Assembly: GCF_001908105.1 (NCBI RefSeq)
Contig: NZ_MKGQ01000021.1
Span: forward strand, 1-64,000
Length of the DNA: 64,000 nucleotides
DNA from: Xenorhabdus eapokensis
GTDB lineage: Bacteria; Pseudomonadota; Gammaproteobacteria; Enterobacterales; Enterobacteriaceae
Reading direction: 5' to 3'
This document shows, one piece after another, positions 26,935 through 36,902 of the stretch. Each line of letters begins with the position of its first letter. The stretch's first letter is position 1. The notes under the pieces are model-generated. The model ran no database searches and was not told the origin of the DNA. It worked only from the letters and a program-made list of their open reading frames with translations. Both the position numbers and the translations under genes were made by a program.

Positions 26935-27690
26935 TTAGCTCATAGCGAGAATTTGGTTGGCCCGCTGAGCATTTTCATCGGAACTGTGTATGACTTTCAT
27001 CTGCATCTCAAAGCGACGCGCGTTGGCGATCATGTTCACCATGCTTTCCACTGGATTAACATTACTGCCTTCCAGAACACCGGACATGATTTTCACTTCT
27101 GTGCTGGCCGCCAATTCATTACCCTGCTGTTCCCGCGCCTGTGGCGTTAAATGGAACAAACCATCATCGCCACGTACCAGTTGGTTGGCTTCCGGTTTGA
27201 TAATTTTCAGTTTGCCAATCTGGCCCAACAACGTGGGCGGATCGCTGGCAATCAAGGCAGAAATGGCACCGTCTGTCGCAATGGTCAATTCAGCCTGCGG
27301 CGGAACATCAATCGGCCCGTTTTCGCCCATCAACATGCGCCCCTGCACCATCAGTTGCCCTTCAGGTGAAATTTGGATGCTGCCGTTGCGGGTATAGGCT
27401 TCCGTCCCGTCTTCTAGCTGGACAGCCAGATAGCCACCTTGTCCGACTGCCACATCTAACGGACGGGAAGTGTAATTCATGGGTCCCTGACGGCTATCCA
27501 TGCCGGGGGTGGAGGCAACGGTCAATGTACGCGTTGGCAAGGTTTCACCTTCAATCGGCACAGCACGCAGTGCAGCAAGCTGGGCCTTGAAGCCCGGTGT
27601 TGACGCATTAGCCAGATTGTTGGCAGTGACAGCCTGATGCTCCAGCGTTTGGCGCGCAGCGCCCATAGCGGTATAAATGACGTGATCCAT
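26935..27690 (-). CDS. flgF: Flagellar proximal rod protein FlgF
   Basis: FlgF is a proximal rod subunit, 251 residues as in E. coli. It begins [45 protein letters not shown] with the NNLANAST motif. It ends [43 protein letters not shown], the shared rod C-terminal helix. It stands between flgE and flgG in the expected order. Confidence 0.97.
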   Translation of the reverse strand: MDHVIYTAMGAARQTLEHQAVTANNLANASTPGFKAQLAALRAVPIEGETLPTRTLTVASTPGMDSRQGPMNYTSRPLDVAVGQGGYLAVQLEDGTEAYTRNGSIQISPEGQLMVQGRMLMGENGPIDVPPQAELTIATDGAISALIASDPPTLLGQIGKLKIIKPEANQLVRGDDGLFHLTPQAREQQGNELAASTEVKIMSGVLEGSNVNPVESMVNMIANARRFEMQMKVIHSSDENAQRANQILAMS

Positions 27691-27711
27691 AAAGCTATCC
27701 GCCTGAGCTTA

Positions 27712-28908
27712 TTAACGCATGCTGACCAGTGTTTGCAGAATTTGATCCTGCGTCTTGATGGTTTGGGCGTTAGATTGGTAATTGCGCTGGGCGACGATCA
27801 TATTGACCAGCTCCTGGCTCATATCAACGTTTGAGGCTTCCAGCGCACCGCTGATCAGCTTACCGAAGTTACCTGAGCCTGCAAGTCCCACAACCGGACT
27901 ACCTGATGCTCCGGATTCTGCCCAAATATTATCGCCCTGTGCAGCCAGACCTTCAGGGTTGGCAAAGTTTGCCAGTACCACCTGACCCAATACCTGATTT
28001 TGATCGTTGGAATAAGTACCGTAGATTTTACCGTCATTATCCACACGGTATTTGGTGAAATAACCTGCGGCATAACCATTCTGCTTTGGGTTATTGCTGG
28101 AACTTTGTGCAAGGCTCTGCTGCTTACTTCCATTTAAATCGATGGTGATTTTCGCTTCAGCATAACCATTCAGTTCTGGCATTGTAAATGTGAATGGATC
28201 AATCGCCTCCATTTGGCCACTTGTATTGAATGACAACTCACCCAATTCTTTAGCTTCAGAACCTGTTACAGAAGTATCCTGGGCATGAACTTTCCATTTA
28301 TTGTTTGCTGTTTTAACAAAAAATATGTTGAGATCATGCTGGCTACCCAAGCTATCGAAAATTTGCATGGGTGTACTGAAATTAAACGTATCTTTCTCGT
28401 CTGGTTTTAATTTTTTTGTAATGGCTTTTTCCGTTGAGTTCAGGTTAACTGACAACGAAATTTTGTCCGTTGCTTTCGCATCCATCATTGCCGTTGGGAT
28501 CGAAATCGGCCCTACTGCACCACCTTGTTGAATGACGCCGTTCACCGCCGGATAACCCGTCAGTTTCATACCCTGCATATTGAGCAGGTTGCGGTCTGAA
28601 TCCAGGTTGAACTGACCGTTACGGGAATAGAAAATATTACCGTTGGAATCCTCCATGCGGAAAAAACCGCCTTGTGTGATTGCCATATCCAATTGGCGGT
28701 TAGTTGTCGTGGTTGAGCCGTCTTTAAAATTCTGAACCATGCCAGAAACCTTAACACCCAAGCCCACTTCTGAGCCGCTGAAAACGTCCGCAAAGGAAGC
28801 AGAGCTGGACTTAAATCCGTATGTTGCCGAGTTTGCGATATTATTACCAATAACGTCTAAGTTGCTCGCTGCGGCATTTAAGCCACTGACCGCTTGTGAA
28901 AAAGACAT
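27712..28908 (-). CDS. flgE: Flagellar hook protein FlgE
   Basis: FlgE is the main hook subunit. It has 398 residues, close to the enterobacterial 402. The D0 helix is MSFSQAVSGLNAAASNLDVIGNNIANSATYGFKSSSASFADVF; the C-terminal D0 helix is NVDMSQELVNMIVAQRNYQSNAQTIKTQDQILQTLVSMR. The variable middle (residues 140-290) is lysine- and serine-rich, as usual. It follows flgD by 15 bases. Confidence 0.98.
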   Translation of the reverse strand: MSFSQAVSGLNAAASNLDVIGNNIANSATYGFKSSSASFADVFSGSEVGLGVKVSGMVQNFKDGSTTTTNRQLDMAITQGGFFRMEDSNGNIFYSRNGQFNLDSDRNLLNMQGMKLTGYPAVNGVIQQGGAVGPISIPTAMMDAKATDKISLSVNLNSTEKAITKKLKPDEKDTFNFSTPMQIFDSLGSQHDLNIFFVKTANNKWKVHAQDTSVTGSEAKELGELSFNTSGQMEAIDPFTFTMPELNGYAEAKITIDLNGSKQQSLAQSSSNNPKQNGYAAGYFTKYRVDNDGKIYGTYSNDQNQVLGQVVLANFANPEGLAAQGDNIWAESGASGSPVVGLAGSGNFGKLISGALEASNVDMSQELVNMIVAQRNYQSNAQTIKTQDQILQTLVSMR

Positions 28909-28923
28909 ATGTCCTCCGTTTAA

Positions 28924-29643
28924 CTAAAGAATCTGACGAACTTCGCCCATGTTGACCGTACCCACCAGCCCTAAATCCAATTTAGTGCTATTCTCCTGCC
29001 GCACAACGCCTTGAACCCTGGCATGTCTCAGGGAATTGACCATCAACGCTTGATCTTGTTGGCTTGCGGAAACGGTGAAGTTATAAGCGCCTTGTTCCAC
29101 TTCATTGCCGTCTGCGTCTTTGCCATCCCATCTGAAGCTATGTAAGCCAGCATTCAAATATTCAGATGAATTAGGATCTAATTTATTGAATTCCATCTCC
29201 CGAACGACTGCGCCACTTTTATCCCGGATAGTCACTTTAACGATATCGGCTGGTCGGTTCAGTTCATAGCCCAACGGTGATGCGTCGATGTTTTTCTCCC
29301 CGTTGAAACCAACCAAAATCTCATTGCCAGGAACCATGACACCTCGGCCAATCAGTGCCACCGTTTGCATCGCGTGATTACTGTCCATTTGTCCGACAAT
29401 GGAACCCAGCGTCTTATTGAGCTTCTCAATACCTTCAACAGTACTGATCTGCGCAATCTGTGAAGTCAATTCACTGTTTTGCATTGGGTTGGTTGGATCT
29501 TGGTTTTTAAGCTGAGCAACCAATATATCCAAAAAGCTATCTTTGATATCACCACTATTTTGTGGTTTTTGATTGGTCAACTTAGCCAGTTCACCGACTG
29601 TTGAATTATCCAATGATTCATTAATTGAGGTGGTAATTCCCAT
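28924..29643 (-). CDS. flgD: Flagellar hook cap protein FlgD
   Basis: FlgD is the temporary cap that directs FlgE assembly. It has 239 residues. The N-terminal export and cap region includes DIKDSFLDILVAQLKNQDPTNPMQNSELTSQIAQISTVEGIEKLN. The C-terminal half holds the Tudor-like/FnIII-like FLIG-FlgD fold (SFRWDGKDADGNEVEQGAYNFTVSA). Position between flgC and flgE is canonical. Confidence 0.97.
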   Translation of the reverse strand: MGITTSINESLDNSTVGELAKLTNQKPQNSGDIKDSFLDILVAQLKNQDPTNPMQNSELTSQIAQISTVEGIEKLNKTLGSIVGQMDSNHAMQTVALIGRGVMVPGNEILVGFNGEKNIDASPLGYELNRPADIVKVTIRDKSGAVVREMEFNKLDPNSSEYLNAGLHSFRWDGKDADGNEVEQGAYNFTVSASQQDQALMVNSLRHARVQGVVRQENSTKLDLGLVGTVNMGEVRQIL

Positions 29644-29656
29644 AACGACATTCCTG

Positions 29657-30061
29657 TTACTGGCCCAGTGTCAGCGTTTTTAACATGATGGATTTGGTGG
29701 TATTAAGCACTTCAACGTTCGCCTGATAGCTGCGGGAAGCTGAGATGGTATTGACCATTTCCCCGACCACATCCACATTCGGCATACGTACATAACCTTT
29801 TTCATCGGCCAGTGGATGACCCGGCTGGTATTCAAGGCGGAAAGGTGAAGGATCATCCACCACTTCACTAACGCGAACGCCGCCAACTTCCTGACCCGCG
29901 GGAGCGGCGACACGAAAGACCACTTGTTTGGCACGGTATGGTTCACCATCCGGCCCAACAACACTGTCGGCATTCGCCATATTGCTGGCGCTGACGTTCA
30001 GTCGCTGGGACTGAGCAGAAAGCGCCGAGCTGGCAATATCAAAAATACTGAGTAGAGACAT
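29657..30061 (-). CDS. flgC: Flagellar proximal rod protein FlgC
   Basis: FlgC is a proximal rod subunit of 134 residues, the same as E. coli. The start is the ATG at 30061 ([33 protein letters not shown]) because AAGGA lies nine bases before it; an ATG two codons earlier is too close to that site. The C-terminus is [39 protein letters not shown]. It begins a few bases after flgB. Confidence 0.97.
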   Translation of the reverse strand: MSLLSIFDIASSALSAQSQRLNVSASNMANADSVVGPDGEPYRAKQVVFRVAAPAGQEVGGVRVSEVVDDPSPFRLEYQPGHPLADEKGYVRMPNVDVVGEMVNTISASRSYQANVEVLNTTKSIMLKTLTLGQ

Positions 30062-30066
30062 TCCCA

Positions 30067-30483
30067 TTATCCTTGTGACTGTAGAACTGACATCATGCTT
30101 TTGATTTGTGCATTGGTCATAGTGAGTTCAGCCTGATATTTCAGGCTGTTATCTGCGAAATTGCTGCGTTCTATATCCATGTCAACAGTATTTCCATCCA
30201 TGGCTGTCTGGTATGGCACCCGATACAGCAGATCCATCTCCAGACGTTTTTGAGGTTGAACGGGAATATGTCGATCGGAAGTCAGAGTTAGCCCAATTCC
30301 ATTCCCCGTTACACGACCATGTGCCATGACTTTTTTCAGTTGAGCAGCAAAATCGATATCACGCGCCTGATAGCCAGGGGTATCCGCATTGGCAATGTTG
30401 GCAGACAAAATTTCCTGCCGCTGGTTGCGGAGTGCCAGCGCTTCTTGTCGAAATTGAAAGGCGGCATCTAATTTATCGAGCAT
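30067..30483 (-). CDS. flgB: Flagellar proximal rod protein FlgB
   Basis: FlgB is a proximal rod subunit and the first gene of the flgBCDEFGHIJ operon. The start is ATG 30483 with GGGAGG before it, giving 138 residues as in E. coli; the open frame upstream is spurious. It reads [45 protein letters not shown], with the rod motif [11 protein letters not shown]. The divergent flgA starts 210 bases away, so the class 2 (FlhDC-dependent) promoters of both should lie between them. I could not pick out an FlhDC box by eye. Confidence 0.97.
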   Translation of the reverse strand: MLDKLDAAFQFRQEALALRNQRQEILSANIANADTPGYQARDIDFAAQLKKVMAHGRVTGNGIGLTLTSDRHIPVQPQKRLEMDLLYRVPYQTAMDGNTVDMDIERSNFADNSLKYQAELTMTNAQIKSMMSVLQSQG

Positions 30484-30692
30484 ATTCCTCCCTCGGATTT
30501 GTTCTGTCGGGGATAATCCCCAAGCAGCTAACAGAATAAACGGAGAAGAAAAAGGTAATTCGAAGAATAGAAACAAATTGAATTGCTATTTATCCCATTA
30601 ACGAATAATCAATCGAGTTACACTATCAACATCCAACAGGTGCTGAATATTTTTTGCAATCATGGCTCGCTAACAGGATTTAAGGTGGTGAA

Positions 30693-31370
30693 ATGCCTGC
30701 ACTAACGTTTATCGGGTTCCTTGCCTTTTTCCTTAATTTATTTTTTGTTTTCGGCAGTTCTTTAGCTTGGGGAAACAACATACCGCAATTAATGGGTGAC
30801 TATTTCAGACAGATCCATCACACATCGAATCATAAGGTCTCAGTGGAGATCAAAACACCTGAGCAACAATGGCCGACTTGTAAACTCCCTGAAATACAAC
30901 CATTACTTAACAACAAAAATTGGGGTAACCTTTCCGTCCCTGTAACTTGTGGTCAGCAACGCCGTTTCATTCAGGTTTACGTCAATGTCATCGGCCCTTA
31001 TTTGGTTTCTAAACGAACCATTAGCCGCAATGCCGTCCTGACAGAAAAAGATTTTCAGGTAAAAACGGGATCTTTAGATAAGCTGCCAAACGACATAATC
31101 CGTAACAGACAGGCCATACAAAATGGTATTGCGCTGCGCAATATACCTGCCGGACAATTCATCACACGTAATATGCTCCGGCGTCCCTGGGCAATTAAAG
31201 CCGGACAAAATGTGGTTGTCACCGTAGATGGACACCATTTTCAGGTGCGTTACGAAGGAAAAGCGATCAACAATGCCGCGAGTTTTGATAATATTCGTGT
31301 CCGCCTGAACTCTGGACAGGTTATTACTGGTGAAGCACAAGAAAATGGCAGTGTAAAAATGATGTTATAA
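30693..31370 (+). CDS. flgA: P-ring assembly chaperone FlgA
   Basis: FlgA is a periplasmic chaperone for FlgI. It has 225 residues with a signal peptide (about residues 1-26, ending SSLAWG). The SAF domain follows: VSKRTISRNAVLTEKDFQVKTGSLDKLPNDIIRNRQAIQNGIALRNIPAGQFITRNMLRRPWAIKAGQNVVVTVDG. It is divergent from flgB and followed by flgMN, the usual layout. A sigma-28 promoter begins six bases after its stop. Confidence 0.96.
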   Translation: MPALTFIGFLAFFLNLFFVFGSSLAWGNNIPQLMGDYFRQIHHTSNHKVSVEIKTPEQQWPTCKLPEIQPLLNNKNWGNLSVPVTCGQQRRFIQVYVNVIGPYLVSKRTISRNAVLTEKDFQVKTGSLDKLPNDIIRNRQAIQNGIALRNIPAGQFITRNMLRRPWAIKAGQNVVVTVDGHHFQVRYEGKAINNAASFDNIRVRLNSGQVITGEAQENGSVKMML

Positions 31371-31375
31371 ATGGC

Positions 31376-31402
31376 TAAAGTTTTATTTCTTCACGCCGAT
31401 AT
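31376..31402 (+). promoter_or_regulatory. Sigma-28 (FliA) promoter for flgMN
   Basis: TAAAGTTT, 11 bases, then GCCGATAT: perfect -35 and seven of eight -10 positions. It lies about 90 bases before flgM, so the anti-sigma factor gene is under control of its own target sigma factor, as in Salmonella. Confidence 0.88.
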
Positions 31403-31492
31403 AACCAACAGACCATGATTTACAGGCATGCCAGCGGTATATCGCCTGCTACCTAAGACAAATAAATAATGCCTGATTAAAGGATTACGATT

Positions 31493-31792
31493 ATGAGTAT
31501 TGAACGCACTCAACCTCTACTGGCTATGGCTGCTTTACAGCAACGCAATGCCAATGAAGGTGCTCAAAGCACTCGCAGAATTGTGGCTGTTGCAGAAAAA
31601 AGCGCAGATACACAAGTTAAGCTGAGCGAAGCGCAGAAAAAGCTCGTTCAGCCAAGCAGTCAGGATATTAATATCCAGAAAGTACAACAATTGAAAGAAG
31701 CCATTGCAAAGGGAACCCTAACGATGGACAGCGGTAAAATTGCTGATGCCCTATTTAGGGAGGCTCTTGAAAACATGGAATATGATAAATAA
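31493..31792 (+). CDS. flgM: Anti-sigma-28 factor FlgM
   Basis: FlgM binds FliA (sigma-28) until it is exported through the finished hook-basal body, which times late gene expression. The 99 residues begin MSIERTQPLLAMAALQQRNAN, followed by a disordered polar middle. The conserved sigma-binding C-terminal helices are VKLSEAQKKLVQPSSQDINIQKVQQLKEAIAKGTLTMDSGKIADALFREALENM. It precedes flgN by 24 bases. Confidence 0.96.
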   Translation: MSIERTQPLLAMAALQQRNANEGAQSTRRIVAVAEKSADTQVKLSEAQKKLVQPSSQDINIQKVQQLKEAIAKGTLTMDSGKIADALFREALENMEYDK

Positions 31793-31816
31793 ACACCAAA
31801 ATCTAAAGAGCCATAA

Positions 31817-32257
31817 ATGGAAGAACTTCAACTCTTACTTGAACAGCAAAGCGCACACTTAAATTCGCTTTCGCAAACGATGGCAGAAGAACAGCACATA
31901 TTGGGCGAAGGCGTTATTGAGGTGAATCATTTACATCGCGTGACGGAACAAAAGACATTTTTACTTTCAGCACTCGATCACGCTGAACGAAAACGCCAGC
32001 AATTAAATGAAACACTGAAAATAAATGCTCCTTATGCTAACCACGAAAGACTAGCCATATTATGGAGTCAAATTAGTCAATCTGTTGAACGTATCCGTGA
32101 TTTAAATTCACATAACGGATTTCTACTGGAACAACATATTGAATTGAACAGTCAAACAATCGCTTTTCTGAAAGCTCACCACAGCCCTTCTCTTTATGGT
32201 GCAGACGGCCAAGCCCGTCATCATTCAGCGCTATCAGGCCACAAGATCAGCGTTTGA
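31817..32257 (+). CDS. flgN: Export chaperone FlgN
   Basis: FlgN is a cytoplasmic chaperone for FlgK and FlgL. It has 146 residues and is all-helical with heptad-like repeats (MEELQLLLEQQSAHLNSLSQTMAEEQHIL, TEQKTFLLSALDHAERKRQQLNETL). A small C-terminal extension follows. It is the last gene of the flgAMN operon, with a strong terminator 34 bases downstream. Confidence 0.94.
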   Translation: MEELQLLLEQQSAHLNSLSQTMAEEQHILGEGVIEVNHLHRVTEQKTFLLSALDHAERKRQQLNETLKINAPYANHERLAILWSQISQSVERIRDLNSHNGFLLEQHIELNSQTIAFLKAHHSPSLYGADGQARHHSALSGHKISV

Positions 32258-32290
32258 ACATTCGATTACTGCTTACGCAGTAAGTTCTAC

Positions 32291-32331
32291 AGACCTCTTG
32301 GTTTACTGACAATGATAAGGGGTCTTTTTTT
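32291..32331 (+). terminator. flgMN terminator
   Basis: AGACCTCTT pairs with AAGGGGTCT (one wobble) and is followed by seven T. It separates flgN from the fimbrial operon, which runs the other way. Confidence 0.85.
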
Positions 32332-32472
32332 GTATATCTGTACTTCCCCTTATAAAAAATAATTCTCATTATACTATTGATAATTATTATTAATATCTCC
32401 AAGAGGTGGCTTTAGAATAATAAAATGCGTATCAAATAATGTGAAAAATTATAAATGAGATAAACCAATATA

Positions 32473-33492
32473 TTACTCATAACTCATGGTGAATGTTGCT
32501 GTCGCATTAACTATCCCTTCCTTAACGTTACCATATCGATAATAACGCGCTTTTAAAGGAATATTGACAGGCCCTTCTGTTATAGTTTCGATATATTCAA
32601 TTTTTTTACCAAGGGGAATAGGCGTTGCCTTTTTACCATCCAAAATTTGAATACCCACCCCTCTGGCCGCATTAGCATTAGGATTAAGTTTGATAATCCC
32701 CTGTTGAGGAGCGTAAGCGCCTTGAGAACCCGCCTGTAAAAGCATATTAACTTTAATACGAGCATCACAATTTAAAGGTATATCAAATGCCTTTTCCGCG
32801 GCTGTGGAGCTGACTTTAGGTAATTGCATACTCGTTATCGGCTCTAATACAACAGGAATTGGATTGTTGTCAAAGGCACAAGATCGTGATTCAACAACTA
32901 TATTACCCGTGTTGAACTGCCCTATTTCGATATATTTACCTAAACCGTGTCCACCAGGATTTCGCAAAGTGACTGTCGCGGTTGCCACAGGCTGGGAAGG
33001 ATATTGCCCAGGTTTTACTTGACCTATACGGTAAAACAAAAGGGCAATTCCGACACTAATTCGTCCCCCCTGATCTCGCAAAGCAACGGTTTTAAGTACC
33101 GTACTATTATTATTTCCTCGGATATATTTTCTATCACTAGGATCTCCGGTTAGACCTCTAATTGCATACCCAATGCCACTATTACCCAGAGGAAAAATTT
33201 TTCTGCCGTTAATCATTTTTGCGGGCACTCCATATGCCTTAATACCAAGAATAGCCTCAATCTTATCCAGAGATTTCCCGTGGCAAACAATCACAGGGCT
33301 TGCATCCATTCTCAATCTGTCATTCGATTTTTCCAGTTCTTGATCTACAGGCACATCTACCGGCAGCGATATTTTATGTGAATTCAATGTTTGTGAAGGT
33401 GCTGTACAAGAGACTTCCGTATAAGCATATCCCGCACAAGAGGATAAAAATATGGGTATAAATAGTAACCATGAAGGAATAGATACATTCAC
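32473..33492 (-). CDS. Fimbrial tip adhesin-like protein
   Basis: This is the last gene of the chaperone-usher operon. It has 339 residues and a signal peptide (about 1-24, FLSSCAGYA/YT). The N-terminal half has no family I can name, and is the place for receptor binding. The C-terminal half is a pilin domain ending in ATATFTMSYE, a donor-strand type beta zipper, with cysteine pairs (SCAFDNNP...LNCDARIKV). A two-domain, 300-plus-residue protein at this operon position is typical of FimH/MrpH-like adhesins. Ligand unknown. Confidence 0.83.
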   Translation of the reverse strand: MNVSIPSWLLFIPIFLSSCAGYAYTEVSCTAPSQTLNSHKISLPVDVPVDQELEKSNDRLRMDASPVIVCHGKSLDKIEAILGIKAYGVPAKMINGRKIFPLGNSGIGYAIRGLTGDPSDRKYIRGNNNSTVLKTVALRDQGGRISVGIALLFYRIGQVKPGQYPSQPVATATVTLRNPGGHGLGKYIEIGQFNTGNIVVESRSCAFDNNPIPVVLEPITSMQLPKVSSTAAEKAFDIPLNCDARIKVNMLLQAGSQGAYAPQQGIIKLNPNANAARGVGIQILDGKKATPIPLGKKIEYIETITEGPVNIPLKARYYRYGNVKEGIVNATATFTMSYE

Positions 33493-33555
33493 AAGGAGTC
33501 CCTTATATAAATTATTGTTATGTTGTACTTCCGAAAAAACGATGATGATTTACTT

Positions 33556-36057
33556 TTATGGATGACAATCAGCTTTTGTTGAAATCACCATTGCTTTACT
33601 TTTCGGCAAAAGAAAACGCGCTTTACATTGTTCAAACTGTCCACTTCCCCATTGAACCGAAAGCTGCCCCTGTTCTGGCACACCACCGAAATAAACTTCT
33701 CCCCCGTTACCAACAATGCTTTGGTTTACAGTGAGGGAACGAAATGTATTTTCTTCATTCAAAGTTGCTATTGCTCCAAAAGGGATAGGGTTACCCTGAT
33801 GAGTTAAGGTGAACAATACCCGGCGACCGATCCGGGTTTGGAAGTCAGCCAAAACGACGGCTCCCTGTGTTGGAATAATAGTCTGGGTATTGGATCCAAT
33901 CTCCACTCCGTCCCCAAAAGAATCCGGTAACAGAGCGATACGATTACGGTGATAAGGGCTGACATAAGGTAATACCGCATAACCTTGTCCATCAGTTTCA
34001 ACACCGCTATAACCCGTAACCTTAACGCCGGTAGCCCCAGACGTTTTGACTAAAACCATCGTCTCTCCCAGCGGTTGCGACAAAGTCAAACCATGATGAT
34101 GTGCAACTATCCCCCCTCTAAGGCCATAACTCATCTGCTGTGAATCATCACCGTAGTGATATCCACCCGACAACACCCCATAACAGCCTTTATAGTTAAG
34201 GTTTATATTGCTGCTGGTGTTCTGACCGTCATTGCTGTGATTCTGTTGCAGGGAGTAATTCAGTCTGCCTAAGGCCGTACCACTCAATCCAACTGACTGG
34301 TTGATATCACCACGGCGACTATGATTGATGCTATAAGTTGCCCAGCTATCTGGTAGCCAACGGTTTAGCGGGATCTGTATATTAAATGCCAACTGGTTAT
34401 CGGCCATTGAGTCGCCTGAACTTCTATTTTGCGTGTAATTCAGGGTGTAATGGATATTGGCATAACTTACGCTGTACCCAACATTCAAACTGCGGGTAGT
34501 AATTCTGCTTTCCCAATCATTCTGCACATAACCGGAAAAATAGAGGCTGCCATAATCCGACAAGCTTTGGCTCAATGTGAACTGCAATTTATGTTTATTT
34601 TGATGTGACAGCTCACCATACGCCTTCCTGTTATTAACGTCCTGAAATTGGTAAAAATGCGGTGAAGGGTAATAATGGCTGGTCAGAGACAAATTCGTTC
34701 CAGTCTGTTCAAAATCTTTAGCATACTGTGCCCGATAGACCCAACCCCGTTGTTGACCTTGATTGATAATATCAGCCTGCGACTGTGTGATATCAAACGC
34801 CAGCGATCCCCAGTAACCAAGGCTGTATCCTATACCAACTGCATACGCCTGATATTTTGCAGACAATAACATTCCGCCATACAAGGTTGCATATGGCAGG
34901 CCGTAATAAATTTCGCTCTGCGTGAAGAATGGCTGATAGGCACCTGCGTGCGCATTGCGGTATTCTCCTACCGTAAAGCTGTATTTTAAATTTCCTTCCC
35001 TCAACATCACAGGAATTGATGAAAATGGTTGAACAAAATGGCGTTCACGACCATCAGCTTCTCGGATCACAACATCCAAATTTCCCCCAGAAGAGGTTGG
35101 GTAAAGATCATCAATGACAAAAGCGCCAGGTGGAACATTAGCCTGATAAATGATGTACCCGTTTTGACGAATCGTGATCTGCGCATTACTTTCGGCGATC
35201 CCTCGCACAACGGGGGCAAATCCCCGTTGACTATCCGGCAGCATGTTATCATCCGACATCAAGGTCATTCCCCGAAAGGCAAATCCGCTAAACAGATCCC
35301 CTTGTGTATTGGTTTCACCCACCACAAGCTGGCTTTTTAGGCCATGAATATCCCGCTGCAAAGATGTACTTAGATTTTCCCAACGGGGTTTATCACTACT
35401 GTTTTTATTTCTGCCAAAATTTCGATAATAGGTAGAATAATTTCGTAAGCGCCAGCTTCCCCAATTCAAGCCACTACGTAGATTCATATAGAAATTATTC
35501 GTACCAGAACCGTTTTTACCCCAAGTGTTGACTCCATTTAAATCATAACTGGCCCATAATGCTGATTCCCCTTGCTGCCAAAGTGATGAATCAATCGCAC
35601 CGCGAGCTATCGTTGCCATCGCTGCCTGAGGAATAGTGATAAACAGGGTTTGTTGGCTCAATTGTAATGATGTACTGGCATAAGGAATAACATCAGATAA
35701 ATCAGATAGTTGCTCTTTTGGATTCAAATCAGGAAAAGCAGATACGTTGACCCCCCAGTCCATCAATTGTTGAACCGATAAGACAGGTTGCAGTTTTTTT
35801 CCTGCCCCTATCACAAATTGAATATCCTGTGTGCCTTTATCCTGCTCATTGACACGGATAGCAATTCTATATGTTCCTGGTGCGCTCCCCCCTTTTTCGG
35901 CAAAATAACTTAAATCAGGCAGTGGAGCGGATGGGTCATCAATTTCCAACGCATTAAGATCAAAATATTCACTGGCATACCCAATAGCAGGTATTAGCAA
36001 CATCAACAACAACCATCGATAGACAGCAGAAATAATCAAACTCATGATATCAAGCAT
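33556..36057 (-). CDS. Fimbrial outer-membrane usher
   Basis: The usher is the outer-membrane pore that orders and releases fimbrial subunits. It has 833 residues (FimD/PapC range). After the signal peptide (probably from the ATG four codons in, ending GYA/SEYF) comes FDLNALEIDDPSAPLPDLSYFAEKGGSAPGTYRIAIRVN, the N-terminal chaperone-binding domain. The barrel contains RGMTLMSDDNMLPDSQRGFAPVVRGIAESNAQITIRQNGYIIYQANVPPGAFVIDDLYPTSSGGNLDVVIREADG, the most conserved usher block and plug. The end has a disulfide pair near QFEQCKARF...ADCHP. Complete and in operon order. Confidence 0.96.
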   Translation of the reverse strand: MLDIMSLIISAVYRWLLLMLLIPAIGYASEYFDLNALEIDDPSAPLPDLSYFAEKGGSAPGTYRIAIRVNEQDKGTQDIQFVIGAGKKLQPVLSVQQLMDWGVNVSAFPDLNPKEQLSDLSDVIPYASTSLQLSQQTLFITIPQAAMATIARGAIDSSLWQQGESALWASYDLNGVNTWGKNGSGTNNFYMNLRSGLNWGSWRLRNYSTYYRNFGRNKNSSDKPRWENLSTSLQRDIHGLKSQLVVGETNTQGDLFSGFAFRGMTLMSDDNMLPDSQRGFAPVVRGIAESNAQITIRQNGYIIYQANVPPGAFVIDDLYPTSSGGNLDVVIREADGRERHFVQPFSSIPVMLREGNLKYSFTVGEYRNAHAGAYQPFFTQSEIYYGLPYATLYGGMLLSAKYQAYAVGIGYSLGYWGSLAFDITQSQADIINQGQQRGWVYRAQYAKDFEQTGTNLSLTSHYYPSPHFYQFQDVNNRKAYGELSHQNKHKLQFTLSQSLSDYGSLYFSGYVQNDWESRITTRSLNVGYSVSYANIHYTLNYTQNRSSGDSMADNQLAFNIQIPLNRWLPDSWATYSINHSRRGDINQSVGLSGTALGRLNYSLQQNHSNDGQNTSSNINLNYKGCYGVLSGGYHYGDDSQQMSYGLRGGIVAHHHGLTLSQPLGETMVLVKTSGATGVKVTGYSGVETDGQGYAVLPYVSPYHRNRIALLPDSFGDGVEIGSNTQTIIPTQGAVVLADFQTRIGRRVLFTLTHQGNPIPFGAIATLNEENTFRSLTVNQSIVGNGGEVYFGGVPEQGQLSVQWGSGQFEQCKARFLLPKSKAMVISTKADCHP

Positions 36058-36075
36058 CTTCTAACTGATGGGTTA

Positions 36076-36795
36076 TTATATGGACGATAATGTTTGGTAT
36101 TGAGGTTCGGTGATACCACCATAATCATTGATGGCTCTCCAGGTAATAGCAGTACCGGTACTACTATTACCGAGGCTTACAGGTAACGGCCATTGTCGGC
36201 TGCTAAATGGTGCCACCATGCCAGCTTCCGGTATTGCACTTTGCCCAAATTTGATGTCATAAAAAGAGACATAAAAAGGCGTTGGATTCTGCACCACCAA
36301 TTGCCCTGCTTGCCGAGAAAAAATAAGTTGTTGATAAGCCTTTGCTGCGAGTTGTTCTGTCAACCCTTCTGGACGATAAAAGAGTTTTATCCGGTTTTTC
36401 AGCGATATCAATAAACGATTTGATTCGTCATTTTTCAAAGCAGGAATGGCCTTAACGTTCAGCCAAAAGATAGATTCACGATCTTGCAGCAATGGGTTAT
36501 CCATTAAAATAATTCGCAGACGATTCTCCTGTTCACCATCCAGACGAAATAAAGGGGGTGTAACTAAAAATGGCGCTTTTTGACCAGAAGATTCAACCGC
36601 TGGAGTAAATATCTCTACCCAAGACTGAATAAGGTATACATCATCTTTGCTATCATTGATGACGGAAATAGCGACTTCACGTTGCGAGGCTTCATAGATC
36701 ACCCTGGTACTACTCAGTGCTATTCCAGCGTGGACAGGGGTAGTAAGAAAAACAGGCAGAAAAAATAATAGCCCGCTCCAAAAATGTTTCGACAT
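36076..36795 (-). CDS. Fimbrial periplasmic chaperone
   Basis: This is an immunoglobulin-fold chaperone that completes pilin subunits by donor strand. The start is ATG 36795 (MSKHFWSGLLFFLPVFLTTPVHA, a good signal peptide), giving 239 residues; the open frame before it is not used. It shows GIALSSTRVIYEASQREVAISVINDSKDDVYLIQSWVE and FWLNVKAIPALKN. The signature RIKLFYRPEGL carries the conserved basic residue of the subunit-binding cleft. It lies between pilin and usher genes. Confidence 0.95.
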   Translation of the reverse strand: MSKHFWSGLLFFLPVFLTTPVHAGIALSSTRVIYEASQREVAISVINDSKDDVYLIQSWVEIFTPAVESSGQKAPFLVTPPLFRLDGEQENRLRIILMDNPLLQDRESIFWLNVKAIPALKNDESNRLLISLKNRIKLFYRPEGLTEQLAAKAYQQLIFSRQAGQLVVQNPTPFYVSFYDIKFGQSAIPEAGMVAPFSSRQWPLPVSLGNSSTGTAITWRAINDYGGITEPQYQTLSSI

Positions 36796-36902
36796 AACAA
36801 TTCTATCCCTACATGAATTCAAAATAAGGAATATTCCCACCAGGCACAGTGGGAATATTACAGATGCAGTAAAAAAGAAAATGGGAATGTAAGAAGTTAG
36901 AA

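Noticed and set aside
32341..32400. Fur-box-like AT-rich palindromes near the flgN terminator
   Set aside because: Match to GATAATGATAATCATTATC is weak and both flanking genes point toward it, so there is no promoter to regulate.
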